Positions 18,104 to 25,757 of a stretch of DNA of 64,000 nt are shown here, piece by piece (within the stretch, counting starts at the first letter, position 1; each line of letters begins with the position of its first letter). The stretch comes from Bacteroidia bacterium. GTDB lineage: Bacteria; Bacteroidota; Bacteroidia; Flavobacteriales; Flavobacteriaceae. The stretch lies in assembly GCA_030427865.1 (NCBI GenBank), contig JAUICK010000006.1:1-64000 (forward strand), in the 5' to 3' direction. The position numbers and the translations under genes were made by a program. A model generated the notes under the pieces. It was not told the origin of the DNA. It searched no databases and saw only the letters and a list, made by a program, of their open reading frames with translations.

Positions 18104-18718
18104 TTAAATTAATGCCAATTTCTTAATCTTTACCTTATACAAATTCTCAAAGATCTTAAGAATTACATCTGCATCATTTTTTCTGACAGAAATTGTATAC
18201 TCGCAATCCATTTCTAACTTCTGATTGATAATTTCGATATTTTTTTCTTTAACAATTCTCTGTACTGCATTCATCAAATCGTAATTAAATTTTAATAGAA
18301 AAAAAATATCAATCGTTTTTTCTATAATTAGAGAAGCCTCTAAAGTTAATTGTGCAGAGGTTTTATAAGCAGAAATTAATCCGCCAACACCTAATTTTGT
18401 TCCTCCAAAATAACGTACAGATACTACTAAAATATTGGTAACTTCAAAAGATTGAATTTGTCCGTAAATAGGCAAACCAGCAGAGTTGTTGGGTTCTCCA
18501 TCATCATTAGCACGAAATCTAATTTTTTCGATTCCTAATTGATAGGCATAACAAAAATGTCGCGCAGAATGGTGTTTTTTTTTGAGTTCTTCTAAACAAC
18601 TTTTTACATCATCTTCTGTTAAAACAGGAAAAGCATAACCAAAAAACTTGCTTCCTTTTTCTTTGAAAAGAGTTTCTTTAGATGGTTTTTCGATAGTTTT
18701 ATAAACGTCTTCTAACAT
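18104..18718 (-). CDS. YigZ/IMPACT family protein
   Basis: A 204-residue protein of the YigZ (UPF0029/IMPACT) family. The N-terminal Impact domain contains the signature RANDDGEPNNSAGLPI (about 70-85) and VVSVRYFGGTKLGVGGLI (about 95-112). A C-terminal DUF1949-like ferredoxin fold completes it. Bacterial members have no settled function, although binding to nucleic acids or regulation of proteolysis and translation is suggested for the family. It is the last gene of the LEA-ribD-HAD-EamA-YigZ operon, overlapping the EamA stop by one base. Confidence 0.9.
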   Translation of the reverse strand: MLEDVYKTIEKPSKETLFKEKGSKFFGYAFPVLTEDDVKSCLEELKKKHHSARHFCYAYQLGIEKIRFRANDDGEPNNSAGLPIYGQIQSFEVTNILVVSVRYFGGTKLGVGGLISAYKTSAQLTLEASLIIEKTIDIFFLLKFNYDLMNAVQRIVKEKNIEIINQKLEMDCEYTISVRKNDADVILKIFENLYKVKIKKLALI

Positions 18719-19581
18719 TAGGCAATCGTTACTAAGATAATTCCTACAATTGCTAAAAATACTCCTATTTTGTTTTTAACACTAAAATGCTCTTTAAATA
18801 GTAACAAACCAACTAAAGTGGAAACTATTACAATACCCACATTATTAATGGTAAATAAGGTCGAACTTTCAAAGCCTTCTACTTGCAATGCTTTTATTAA
18901 GAAGACAATAGAATAGTAATTAGGTATTCCTAAAACAATACCAGCAATCAAATTTTTAGCTCCAAAAGGTTCTTTTTTTATGGTGGATTTAATTCCCAAA
19001 ATAATTAATCCAAAAAAGGCCGCAAAGGCAAACAAACTTCCAGAAAAAATAGCCACTTCTTCTTTTGGTACAAAATTTACTTCTACATATTTTAAAGTAG
19101 TATCAATAGCTCCAGAACCAAAAAACAACAAAATAGGGAATAATAATCCTGCTTTCTTAATTGCGCTTTTTTCTTCTTTTACAGAAGCCAAATACACCGC
19201 AATTAGTGCAATTATAATTCCGATTACTTTTAAAAAAGTTACAGACTCATTGTACAAGAAAAGACCAAATAAAACAGGTATAACCACAGACATTTTTCCT
19301 GCAACTGAAGCCACTGAAACTCCGTTTTTTTGAGCGGCCATTGCCATCACAAAAAATATAGATACAAACATAGCTCCTAAAACTAAAGCACCAATAAACC
19401 AAGGTTGGTTTGGAATTTCTACAAATGCAATATTCTTTTCTGTTGACAATAGACCAAAAATAAAGGCAACAATATAATTTACCACAATTGCTTTTAAAAC
19501 ATCTACTTTATAGATACCAAAGTATTTAAAAATAACAAATAAGCCTGTTGCAAAAAGAATACTTAATAATAAATAAGTCAA
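18718..19581 (-). CDS. EamA/DMT family transporter
   Basis: A 287-residue inner-membrane permease with about ten hydrophobic helices arranged as two EamA repeats (roughly 1-130 and 150-287). The family exports or imports small metabolites. The substrate is unknown. It overlaps the HAD gene by four bases upstream and the YigZ gene by one base downstream, so it is firmly within this operon. The association with ribD is positional and does not prove a flavin-related substrate. Confidence 0.88.
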   Translation of the reverse strand: MTYLLLSILFATGLFVIFKYFGIYKVDVLKAIVVNYIVAFIFGLLSTEKNIAFVEIPNQPWFIGALVLGAMFVSIFFVMAMAAQKNGVSVASVAGKMSVVIPVLFGLFLYNESVTFLKVIGIIIALIAVYLASVKEEKSAIKKAGLLFPILLFFGSGAIDTTLKYVEVNFVPKEEVAIFSGSLFAFAAFFGLIILGIKSTIKKEPFGAKNLIAGIVLGIPNYYSIVFLIKALQVEGFESSTLFTINNVGIVIVSTLVGLLLFKEHFSVKNKIGVFLAIVGIILVTIA

Positions 19582-20189
19582 AATAAATCTTCTTTTTTAG
19601 TGAATAATTCAGTGACATCTTCTTCTCCAGAGATTAAATTCCAAGTATGAATTCCAAGTAGATTTGCAGCATCTGTATTCTCTTTTGTATCATCAATAAA
19701 AATAGTTTCTTCAGCGATTAAATTATTTTCATTCAATACAAACTTATAAATGTCTGCATTGGGTTTTTTTAAATGAATTTCATATGTCAAATAAAATTTT
19801 TCAAAACAGCTTTTAAAGTCATTATAAAGCTGCATCCCCCAATCTTTTTGAATCCAAGAAATGTGTAAATCGTTTGTATTGCTTAATAAAAACAATCTAT
19901 ATTTTTTACTTTCTGCCAACTTTTTTAAAAACTCTAATCGTTTTAATGGAAAATCTAACAAAATAGAATTCCAAGCTAAAACTAACGCTTCTTTAGGTTT
20001 TTTAAGATTTTGATTGAAAAAAGTTAGAAAATTTTCTGTAGAAATTAATCCCATTTCATAATCATCTAAAATATTTTTTACTGCTATATTTTCTTGAGAA
20101 ACACCTAATTTCTCTATCTCTTTTGCAAAGCGTTTTTTATCTAAGTTGATAAAAATATCGCCAAAATCGAAAATGATATTTTTAATCAT
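19578..20189 (-). CDS. HAD superfamily hydrolase (YihX-like)
   Basis: A 203-residue haloacid-dehalogenase-fold phosphatase. Motif I is IFDFGDIFINLD, with nucleophile D8, but glycine replaces the second aspartate of the usual DxD, as in YihX-type members. Motif II is LLSNTND (about residue 100), motif III the lysine in HLKKPN (about 139), and motif IV FIDDTKENTDAA (about 160). The substrate is probably a small sugar phosphate or nucleotide. It lies directly after ribD with an 8-bp overlap and could supply the pyrimidine phosphatase step of riboflavin synthesis, which is inference from position only. Confidence 0.86.
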   Translation of the reverse strand: MIKNIIFDFGDIFINLDKKRFAKEIEKLGVSQENIAVKNILDDYEMGLISTENFLTFFNQNLKKPKEALVLAWNSILLDFPLKRLEFLKKLAESKKYRLFLLSNTNDLHISWIQKDWGMQLYNDFKSCFEKFYLTYEIHLKKPNADIYKFVLNENNLIAEETIFIDDTKENTDAANLLGIHTWNLISGEEDVTELFTKKEDLF

Positions 20190-21246
20190 TTGTATATATT
20201 TTTAAAACATCGCTTTTAATGTTTTTCTCTTCTATAACTGTTTTCTTAAAAATTGGAGACTTTACTCCCATTCCAAACTCACAATCACCTATAAAAATCA
20301 TTGCTTCATCCCATAAATTCTCATCAATAAATGTTTGTAAGGTTTGCGTTCCGCCTTCAATAATTAAAGATTGAATTTGATGTTTTTGTAAAACTTCACA
20401 AATTTGAGAAGCTATTTTTTTAGTAAAATCAATCTTTTCATAAATTAGTTGAGATTTCTCGACTTCGTTCGAAATGACATTTTTAGTCTTTAGACTTCTT
20501 GATTCTGTAATAACAATTGTCTTCACACTTTTATCAAAAACATTGGCGCTTTTTGGTATTCTTAAATTTCTATCCAACACAATTCTAATTGGGTTTTCTC
20601 CATACCAACTTCTTACATTTAGTTTAGGATTATCAGCAATAACCGTATTTGTACCCACTAAAATAGCGTGCTCTCTACTTCTTAATTGGTGTACTAATTG
20701 CTGTGAGTAAGGATTGGAAATCCAAACGGGTCTGTTTTCGTCTTTGGTTAATGGAGCAATACATCCATCTTTAGTTTCTGCCCATTTTAGAATGATAAAA
20801 GGTCTTTTTTTCTCTTGATTTGTAAAAAATCGTTTGTGATGCTCTCTACATTCATCTTCCAAAACACCAACAATTACTTTTATTCCTGCATTATTTAAAC
20901 GCTCAATTCCTTTACCAGCAACCAAATTATTAGAATCTACACAACCAATAACCACTTTTTTAAATTGATGTTTTACAATTAAATCTGCACAAGGTGGTGT
21001 TTTGCCAAAATGCGCACAAGGCTCTAAGGTTACATAGATGGTTGCTTCTTTTAAAAGTGATTTATCTTTTACCGATTCTATTGCATTAACTTCAGCGTGA
21101 TTTTGACCATAAGAAGAAGTAAAACCTTCTCCGATAATTTTATTATTATAAACAACTACTGCGCCAACAGATGGATTTGGACGCGCAGTTCCTAATCCAT
21201 TTTTAGCAATTTGTAGACAACGTTTTATGTATTTTTTATGATTCAA
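20182..21246 (-). CDS. ribD: Bifunctional riboflavin deaminase/reductase RibD
   Basis: Carries out the second and third steps of riboflavin synthesis: deamination of the pyrimidine intermediate, then NADPH-dependent reduction of its ribose. It has 354 residues. The N-terminal deaminase domain has zinc ligands H50 (HAEVNAI), C77 and C86 (PCAHFGKTPPC). The C-terminal reductase domain starts near residue 148. Residues 256-265 (NVISNEVEKS) are encoded by a dispersed repeat inserted in frame within a surface region of the reductase domain. It overlaps the HAD gene by 8 bp and starts next to the LEA14-like gene. Confidence 0.96.
   Translation of the reverse strand: MNHKKYIKRCLQIAKNGLGTARPNPSVGAVVVYNNKIIGEGFTSSYGQNHAEVNAIESVKDKSLLKEATIYVTLEPCAHFGKTPPCADLIVKHQFKKVVIGCVDSNNLVAGKGIERLNNAGIKVIVGVLEDECREHHKRFFTNQEKKRPFIILKWAETKDGCIAPLTKDENRPVWISNPYSQQLVHQLRSREHAILVGTNTVIADNPKLNVRSWYGENPIRIVLDRNLRIPKSANVFDKSVKTIVITESRSLKTKNVISNEVEKSQLIYEKIDFTKKIASQICEVLQKHQIQSLIIEGGTQTLQTFIDENLWDEAMIFIGDCEFGMGVKSPIFKKTVIEEKNIKSDVLKIYTND
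20450..20480. repeat. Dispersed repeat inserted in ribD
   Basis: A 31-bp segment (TGAGATTTCTCGACTTCGTT, then CGAAATGACAT) with internal dyad symmetry around TTCGTTCGAA, more GC-rich than its surroundings. This kind of short element is frequent between genes in Flavobacteriaceae genomes, as I recall. Here it lies in frame within ribD and encodes VISNEVEKS. A partial copy is at 15991-16002. Confidence 0.65.
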
Positions 21247-21705
21247 TTATAGTTTAATTTCTTGAGTTTCATCCACAATAAAATCTCTTTTAAAACCTAA
21301 AAACTTGTATTTCAAATTTCCTTTAAACTGAACTTTTACTGATTTATTTAAAACTGAGTTTATGAGTCCTCCTAAAATTCCGTTTTTATTGTTTTCATAG
21401 ACTCTTTTAGCAGGAATTACCACTCTTAGCGGAATGGTAAATTCTTTTCTTGCAGGTACTTTAAATTCATCTGAAGACACTTGTGCAACTTCTGCACCGT
21501 TTACAATTACTTTAATTTCATCAGTAGATATTTTACCACCAACATCATTTGGGTTTTGAAAAAAAGCGTCTGCTTTTAAACGAATGGTATCATTTCTTAA
21601 GCTAACAACTTTTACATTATCAACTTTAATAAATATAGGTTGTTTGTTAACAGCACAACTTGTTATCAATAACAATAAAAAGGTAAAATATATCAGTTTT
21701 TTCAT
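21247..21705 (-). CDS. LEA14-like lipoprotein
   Basis: A 152-residue lipoprotein of the LEA type 2 (LEA14/WHy) family, related to desiccation-stress proteins with an immunoglobulin-like beta fold. The signal peptide ends at lipobox LITSC, with acylated C17. The rest is beta-rich with alternating hydrophobic residues (ADAFFQNPNDVGGKIS near 47-62 is typical of the WHy domain). It is the first gene of the operon with ribD and is read from the promoter at 21741-21769. The function is not established. Confidence 0.82.
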   Translation of the reverse strand: MKKLIYFTFLLLLITSCAVNKQPIFIKVDNVKVVSLRNDTIRLKADAFFQNPNDVGGKISTDEIKVIVNGAEVAQVSSDEFKVPARKEFTIPLRVVIPAKRVYENNKNGILGGLINSVLNKSVKVQFKGNLKYKFLGFKRDFIVDETQEIKL

Positions 21706-21740
21706 CAGAAATCATTAAAAAATTAGGTAAATTGCTCTTG

Positions 21741-21769
21741 CAAAAATACAGTATTAAATGATACCTCAA
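21741..21769 (-). promoter_or_regulatory. Promoter of LEA-ribD-HAD-EamA-YigZ operon
   Basis: Minus-strand TTG (21767-21769), 18-bp spacer, TATTTTTG (21741-21748), 36 bp before the LEA14-like start. It overlaps the first codons of the divergent GNAT gene, so the two transcripts may interfere. Confidence 0.6.
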
Positions 21770-22249
21770 GATTTTATCATTAGAGAAATTCAGCCAAAAG
21801 ATAATATAGAAATAGCGGTTGTAATAAGAGAAGTTATTTTAGAAATGGGAGCTCCAAAAGTGGGAACTGCCTACGAGGATAAAGCAACTGATCAAATGTT
21901 TGAAACCTATCAAAAAGAAAAAGCTGCTTATTTTGTTTTAGAGTACAAAAATAACGTTGTTGGGGGTGCAGGAATTGCGCAATTAGATAATTTTGAAGGC
22001 AATACTTGCGAATTGCAAAAAATGTACTTTTTGCCCATTGCAAGAGGAAAAGGGTTAGGAACCAAACTGATTTCTACTTGTTTAGAAAAAGCCAAAGAAT
22101 TTGGTTTTGAAAATTGTTATTTAGAAACCTTACCTTATATGAAAGCTGCTGTTAAACTCTATAAAAAATATGGTTTCAGAGATTTAGAAAGACCAATGGG
22201 AAACACTTGCCATTATAATTGTAATGTTTGGATGATTAAAAAGATATGA
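21758..22249 (+). CDS. GNAT family N-acetyltransferase
   Basis: A 163-residue acetyl-CoA-dependent acetyltransferase. The acetyl-CoA-binding motif is ARGKGLGTKLI near residues 94-104, preceded by the strand CELQKMYFLP. KLYKKYGF near 129 is the usual GNAT C-terminal signature. The substrate is unknown. Its stop overlaps the prmC start by four bases, so the two are translated together. Divergent from the LEA14-like operon. Confidence 0.88.
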   Translation: MIPQDFIIREIQPKDNIEIAVVIREVILEMGAPKVGTAYEDKATDQMFETYQKEKAAYFVLEYKNNVVGGAGIAQLDNFEGNTCELQKMYFLPIARGKGLGTKLISTCLEKAKEFGFENCYLETLPYMKAAVKLYKKYGFRDLERPMGNTCHYNCNVWMIKKI

Positions 22250-23106
22250 CCTTAAAAGAATTTAGAACTTTTTTTTCTGATTCTCTTTCAGATACCTATC
22301 CAAAAACAGAAATTGATACTTTCTTTTTCATTTTAATAGAAGAAAAACTAAACCTACAAAGAATAGATACAGTTTTACAACCAAATGCAACAATTACTGA
22401 TACTAATTTAATTGAATTAAAATCTATTATTAACAGACTTTTAAACGAAGAACCGATTCAGTATATTTTAGGAAAAACGGAGTTCTTTGGACTTCCTTTT
22501 TTAGTTGATAAAAACACTTTAATACCAAGACCAGAAACCGAAGAATTGGTAGAATGGATTATAAAAGAAGTTTCAAAGTTGCTAACAAATGTTACTTCGA
22601 GTCTTTCTATTTTAGATATTGGTACAGGTTCTGGTTGTATTGCAATTTCATTAAGTAAAAATTTAGAAAATGTTTCTATTTCTGCAATAGATGTATCAAA
22701 AAAAGCCTTAAAAATAGCTCAACAAAATGCCATTTTAAATAATGTTGAAGTTAATTTTATTAAAACAAATATTTTAACTGCTAATACACTACCCCAGCAA
22801 TTTGATATTATAATTTCCAACCCACCTTATGTTAGAAAATTAGAAAAAGTAGAGATTCAAAAAAATGTATTGCAAAACGAACCGCATTTGGCATTATTTG
22901 TTGATGATGAAAACCCGTTAGTTTTTTATGAAAAAATTGCTGATTTAGCTAAAAATTATCTTTCTAAAAATGGAGTATTGTTTTTTGAAATAAATCAATA
23001 CTTAGGAAAAGAAACCGTTAAAATGTTGCTAGAAAAAGGGTTTCAAAACATAGAACTTCGAAAAGATTTATTTGGAAATGATAGAATGATAAAAGTTAAT
23101 TTATAA
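22246..23106 (+). CDS. prmC: Release factor glutamine methyltransferase PrmC
   Basis: Methylates the glutamine of the GGQ motif in release factors RF1 and RF2, using S-adenosylmethionine. It has 286 residues, with an N-terminal helical domain (1-90), the SAM-binding DIGTGSGCIA near residues 124-133, and the catalytic NPPYV motif near residues 191-195. Its substrate RF1 (prfA) is encoded at 48234-49310. It is coupled to the upstream GNAT gene and convergent with msrA, 1 bp apart. Confidence 0.95.
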   Translation: MTLKEFRTFFSDSLSDTYPKTEIDTFFFILIEEKLNLQRIDTVLQPNATITDTNLIELKSIINRLLNEEPIQYILGKTEFFGLPFLVDKNTLIPRPETEELVEWIIKEVSKLLTNVTSSLSILDIGTGSGCIAISLSKNLENVSISAIDVSKKALKIAQQNAILNNVEVNFIKTNILTANTLPQQFDIIISNPPYVRKLEKVEIQKNVLQNEPHLALFVDDENPLVFYEKIADLAKNYLSKNGVLFFEINQYLGKETVKMLLEKGFQNIELRKDLFGNDRMIKVNL

Positions 23107-23107
23107 T

Positions 23108-23758
23108 CTAATGATTATTTTTTTTTAACAATTCAGGAAATTTTTTCTTAAATCGATTTAACCTTGGAATAGAAACCGCTTTTACATAACCTTGATTCGG
23201 ATTTCTTCTTTCAAAATCTTGATGATATTCTTCAGCTTTATAAAACTTTTTTATTTTTTTTACTTGTGTTGCAATTTTTCCATCATAAACTTTTTTGTTT
23301 AGTTTAGCTATCTCTTTTTCTATAATTTTCTTTTCTATATCATTGGTATAAAAAGCAATAGATCGATATTGAGTTCCATAATCTGGATGTTGCCCATTAA
23401 CCGTAGTCGGGTTATGAGAGCCAAAAAACACTGTAACCAAGGTTTGGAAACTTACTTTTTTAGGATTGTAATATACAGCAACTGTTTCTGCATGACCCGT
23501 TTTACCTGTTCCAATTTTTTCATAAGTAGGATTTAAAGTATTGCCACCTGCATAACCAGAAACAGCCTCTTCCACTCCTTTTACACTTTCAAAAATTGCC
23601 TCTACACACCAAAAACATCCGCTTGCAAAATACGCTACTTTTGTAGTTTCTTTAGGAATATAAGCTACTTTATAATCTTTTTCTTTATTAGAAAAACCAA
23701 AACAAGAAATTAATAACAAAGAAAAAACTACAATAACTAAAGGTTTTAATGTTTTCAT
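23108..23758 (-). CDS. msrA: Peptide methionine sulfoxide reductase MsrA, lipoprotein
   Basis: Reduces methionine-S-sulfoxide in proteins. The 216-residue form has an N-terminal signal with lipobox LLISC (C19), so it is anchored on the periplasmic side rather than cytosolic. The active site is GCFWCVEAIF, with catalytic C48 and nearby C51. GHAETVAVYYNP and YHQDF further on are family-typical. Read from a -7 box at 23864. No MsrB domain is fused. Confidence 0.95.
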   Translation of the reverse strand: MKTLKPLVIVVFSLLLISCFGFSNKEKDYKVAYIPKETTKVAYFASGCFWCVEAIFESVKGVEEAVSGYAGGNTLNPTYEKIGTGKTGHAETVAVYYNPKKVSFQTLVTVFFGSHNPTTVNGQHPDYGTQYRSIAFYTNDIEKKIIEKEIAKLNKKVYDGKIATQVKKIKKFYKAEEYHQDFERRNPNQGYVKAVSIPRLNRFKKKFPELLKKNNH

Positions 23759-23863
23759 TTACAAATACTTATACAAATTAATAGAAAATTGTATCAAGAA
23801 TAATTAAACCAACTCTTAATACAATTTTCTGAACTTTTAAATTGAAAATATGAATTTTCATTA

Positions 23864-23871
23864 CAAAGATA
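23864..23871 (-). promoter_or_regulatory. -7 box of msrA
   Basis: Minus-strand TATCTTTG, about 105 bp before the start codon. The nearest upstream TTG is 24 bp away, slightly beyond the usual spacing. Confidence 0.45.
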
Positions 23872-23999
23872 GTCGTATCTATATAATACTATTTACAACT
23901 TGTTTACAACTTTAGCATTTTATTAAGAAAGCATCTTGTAAAAAATAATGCAGATACTTACATTTGTTAAACTCAATTATTAACAATAAACCTTGTTTC

Positions 24000-24046
24000 T
24001 TTGAGCGCATTCAAAAAATGTTGTATAAATTTCTATTGCGCTCAAA
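24000..24046 (+). promoter_or_regulatory. Stem-loop in the dnaX leader
   Basis: Perfect inverted repeat TTTGAGCGCA / TGCGCTCAAA with a 27-base loop, ending 19 bp before the dnaX start. It is GC-richer than the surroundings. It could be an RNA structure near the ribosome site or a DNA operator. Confidence 0.5.
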
Positions 24047-24065
24047 AAGATAAAAAAAATTAAAA

Positions 24066-25757
24066 ATGGAACATTTTATAGTTTCTGCACGTAAATATCG
24101 TCCTCAAAATTTTGAAGATGTTGTTGGGCAGCAAGCCATTACAAACACCTTAGAGAATGCTATAAAAAATAACCATTTGGCGCAAGCTTTGTTGTTTACT
24201 GGTCCACGTGGAGTTGGTAAAACTTCATGTGCACGTATTTTAGCGAAGAAAATTAACCAACAAGAAGCTGAGTTTTCTGAAGAAGAAGACTTTGCTTTTA
24301 ATATTTTTGAGTTAGATGCTGCTTCTAACAATTCTGTAGACGATATTAGAAGTTTAACAGACCAAGTTCGAATTCCTCCACAAACAGGAAAATATAAAAT
24401 ATACATTATAGATGAGGTACATATGTTATCTCAAGCCGCTTTTAATGCCTTTTTAAAAACTTTAGAAGAACCACCAGCACATGCTATTTTTATCTTAGCA
24501 ACTACAGAAAAACATAAAATTATTCCAACTATTTTATCTCGTTGTCAAATTTTTGATTTTAAGAGAATTGGGGTTTTAGATGCTAAAAACTACCTAAAAA
24601 TAATCTGTGAAAAAGAAAAAATTTCTGCAGATGATGATGCGCTTCATATTATTGCTCAAAAAGCAGATGGTGCAATGCGTGATGCTTTATCTATTTTTGA
24701 CAGAGTTGTTAGTTTTTCTGGAAACTCTTTAACTCGTGAAGCAGTAACTGAAAATTTAAATGTTTTAGACTACGAAACATATTTTAACATGACAGATTTA
24801 TTGCTTGAAAATAAAATTCCTGATGTATTAAACGCTTTTAATGTTATTTTAGCAAAAGGATTTGAAGGTCATCATTTTATAAACGGTTTGGCAAGCCATT
24901 TCAGAGATTTATTAGTTGCCAAAGACAAAGCAACTTTAAACTTGTTAGAAGTTGGTGATAATGCTAAAAAGAAATATTTAGCGCAAGCCACAAAAGCAAG
25001 TATTCCTTTTTTGATGCAATCTATTAACAAAGCAAACGAATGTGATTTAAATTACAGAGCAAGTAAAAATCAGCGATTGTTGGTAGAATTGACTTTAATG
25101 CAAATTGCCTCTATCACTTTTGATAGAGAAAAAAAAAAGTCAGCTAACTATATAATTCCAGCCACATTTTTCCAAGCACTTTCCCCTACCGTCAAAGAAA
25201 TTGTAAAACCTTTACAGGAAAAAGAAAAAATTTCTATAGACAAAAAAGTTGTAGAAAAACCAAAACCTAAGCTTGAAAAATTAGTTTTAAAATCGGCTAA
25301 AAAAAGAACCTCTGCATTATCTTTAAAAAGTATTCATCAGAAAAAGGAAGTTAACAACAAAAGTGTAGAAGAAAACTTTGACAATCATCCAAAAGATGTA
25401 TTTACTGAGGAACAATTGCAACTATTTTGGAAAGAATATGTTGTTTTATTGAATAAAAAAGGAGAAAGAAGCATGGCTTCTATTGTTGGCACAGATTTAC
25501 CCAAATTGGGTGAAAATTTTAAAATTTCTTTTACTGTTCCTAATAAATTAATGCAAGATCAATTTCAGAAAGGAAAACCTAAACTACTTAAGTTTTTAAG
25601 GGATAAATTAAACAACTACGGAATTGAAATTAACACCATATTAAACGAAACTGTAGAGAAAAAATTTGCCTATACACCACAAGAAAAATATAATAAATTG
25701 AAAGAGAAAAATCCGTTAATAGAAAAATTACGTCAAACTTTTGAGTTAGACTTATAA
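24066..25757 (+). CDS. dnaX: DNA polymerase III subunit gamma/tau
   Basis: Clamp-loader ATPase of the replisome. It has 563 residues: an AAA+ domain with Walker A (GPRGVGKTS, about 46-54), Walker B with sensor region (IDEVHML, about 117), domain III to about 360, and a long Lys/Glu-rich C-terminal region. The zinc-binding cysteine cluster usually found soon after Walker A is absent: the stretch KKINQQEAEFSEEEDFAF carries no cysteine. This appears to be a flavobacterial trait. Its 3' end overlaps that of the antiporter gene on the other strand by 25 bp. Confidence 0.95.
   Translation: MEHFIVSARKYRPQNFEDVVGQQAITNTLENAIKNNHLAQALLFTGPRGVGKTSCARILAKKINQQEAEFSEEEDFAFNIFELDAASNNSVDDIRSLTDQVRIPPQTGKYKIYIIDEVHMLSQAAFNAFLKTLEEPPAHAIFILATTEKHKIIPTILSRCQIFDFKRIGVLDAKNYLKIICEKEKISADDDALHIIAQKADGAMRDALSIFDRVVSFSGNSLTREAVTENLNVLDYETYFNMTDLLLENKIPDVLNAFNVILAKGFEGHHFINGLASHFRDLLVAKDKATLNLLEVGDNAKKKYLAQATKASIPFLMQSINKANECDLNYRASKNQRLLVELTLMQIASITFDREKKKSANYIIPATFFQALSPTVKEIVKPLQEKEKISIDKKVVEKPKPKLEKLVLKSAKKRTSALSLKSIHQKKEVNNKSVEENFDNHPKDVFTEEQLQLFWKEYVVLLNKKGERSMASIVGTDLPKLGENFKISFTVPNKLMQDQFQKGKPKLLKFLRDKLNNYGIEINTILNETVEKKFAYTPQEKYNKLKEKNPLIEKLRQTFELDL

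Larger units (their letters stand above)
23759..24065. other. Intergenic region between msrA and dnaX
   Basis: A 307-bp AT-rich divergent spacer without a credible gene. It holds the -7 box of msrA (23864-23871, minus) and a 10-bp inverted repeat (24000-24046) in the dnaX leader. Confidence 0.7.
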
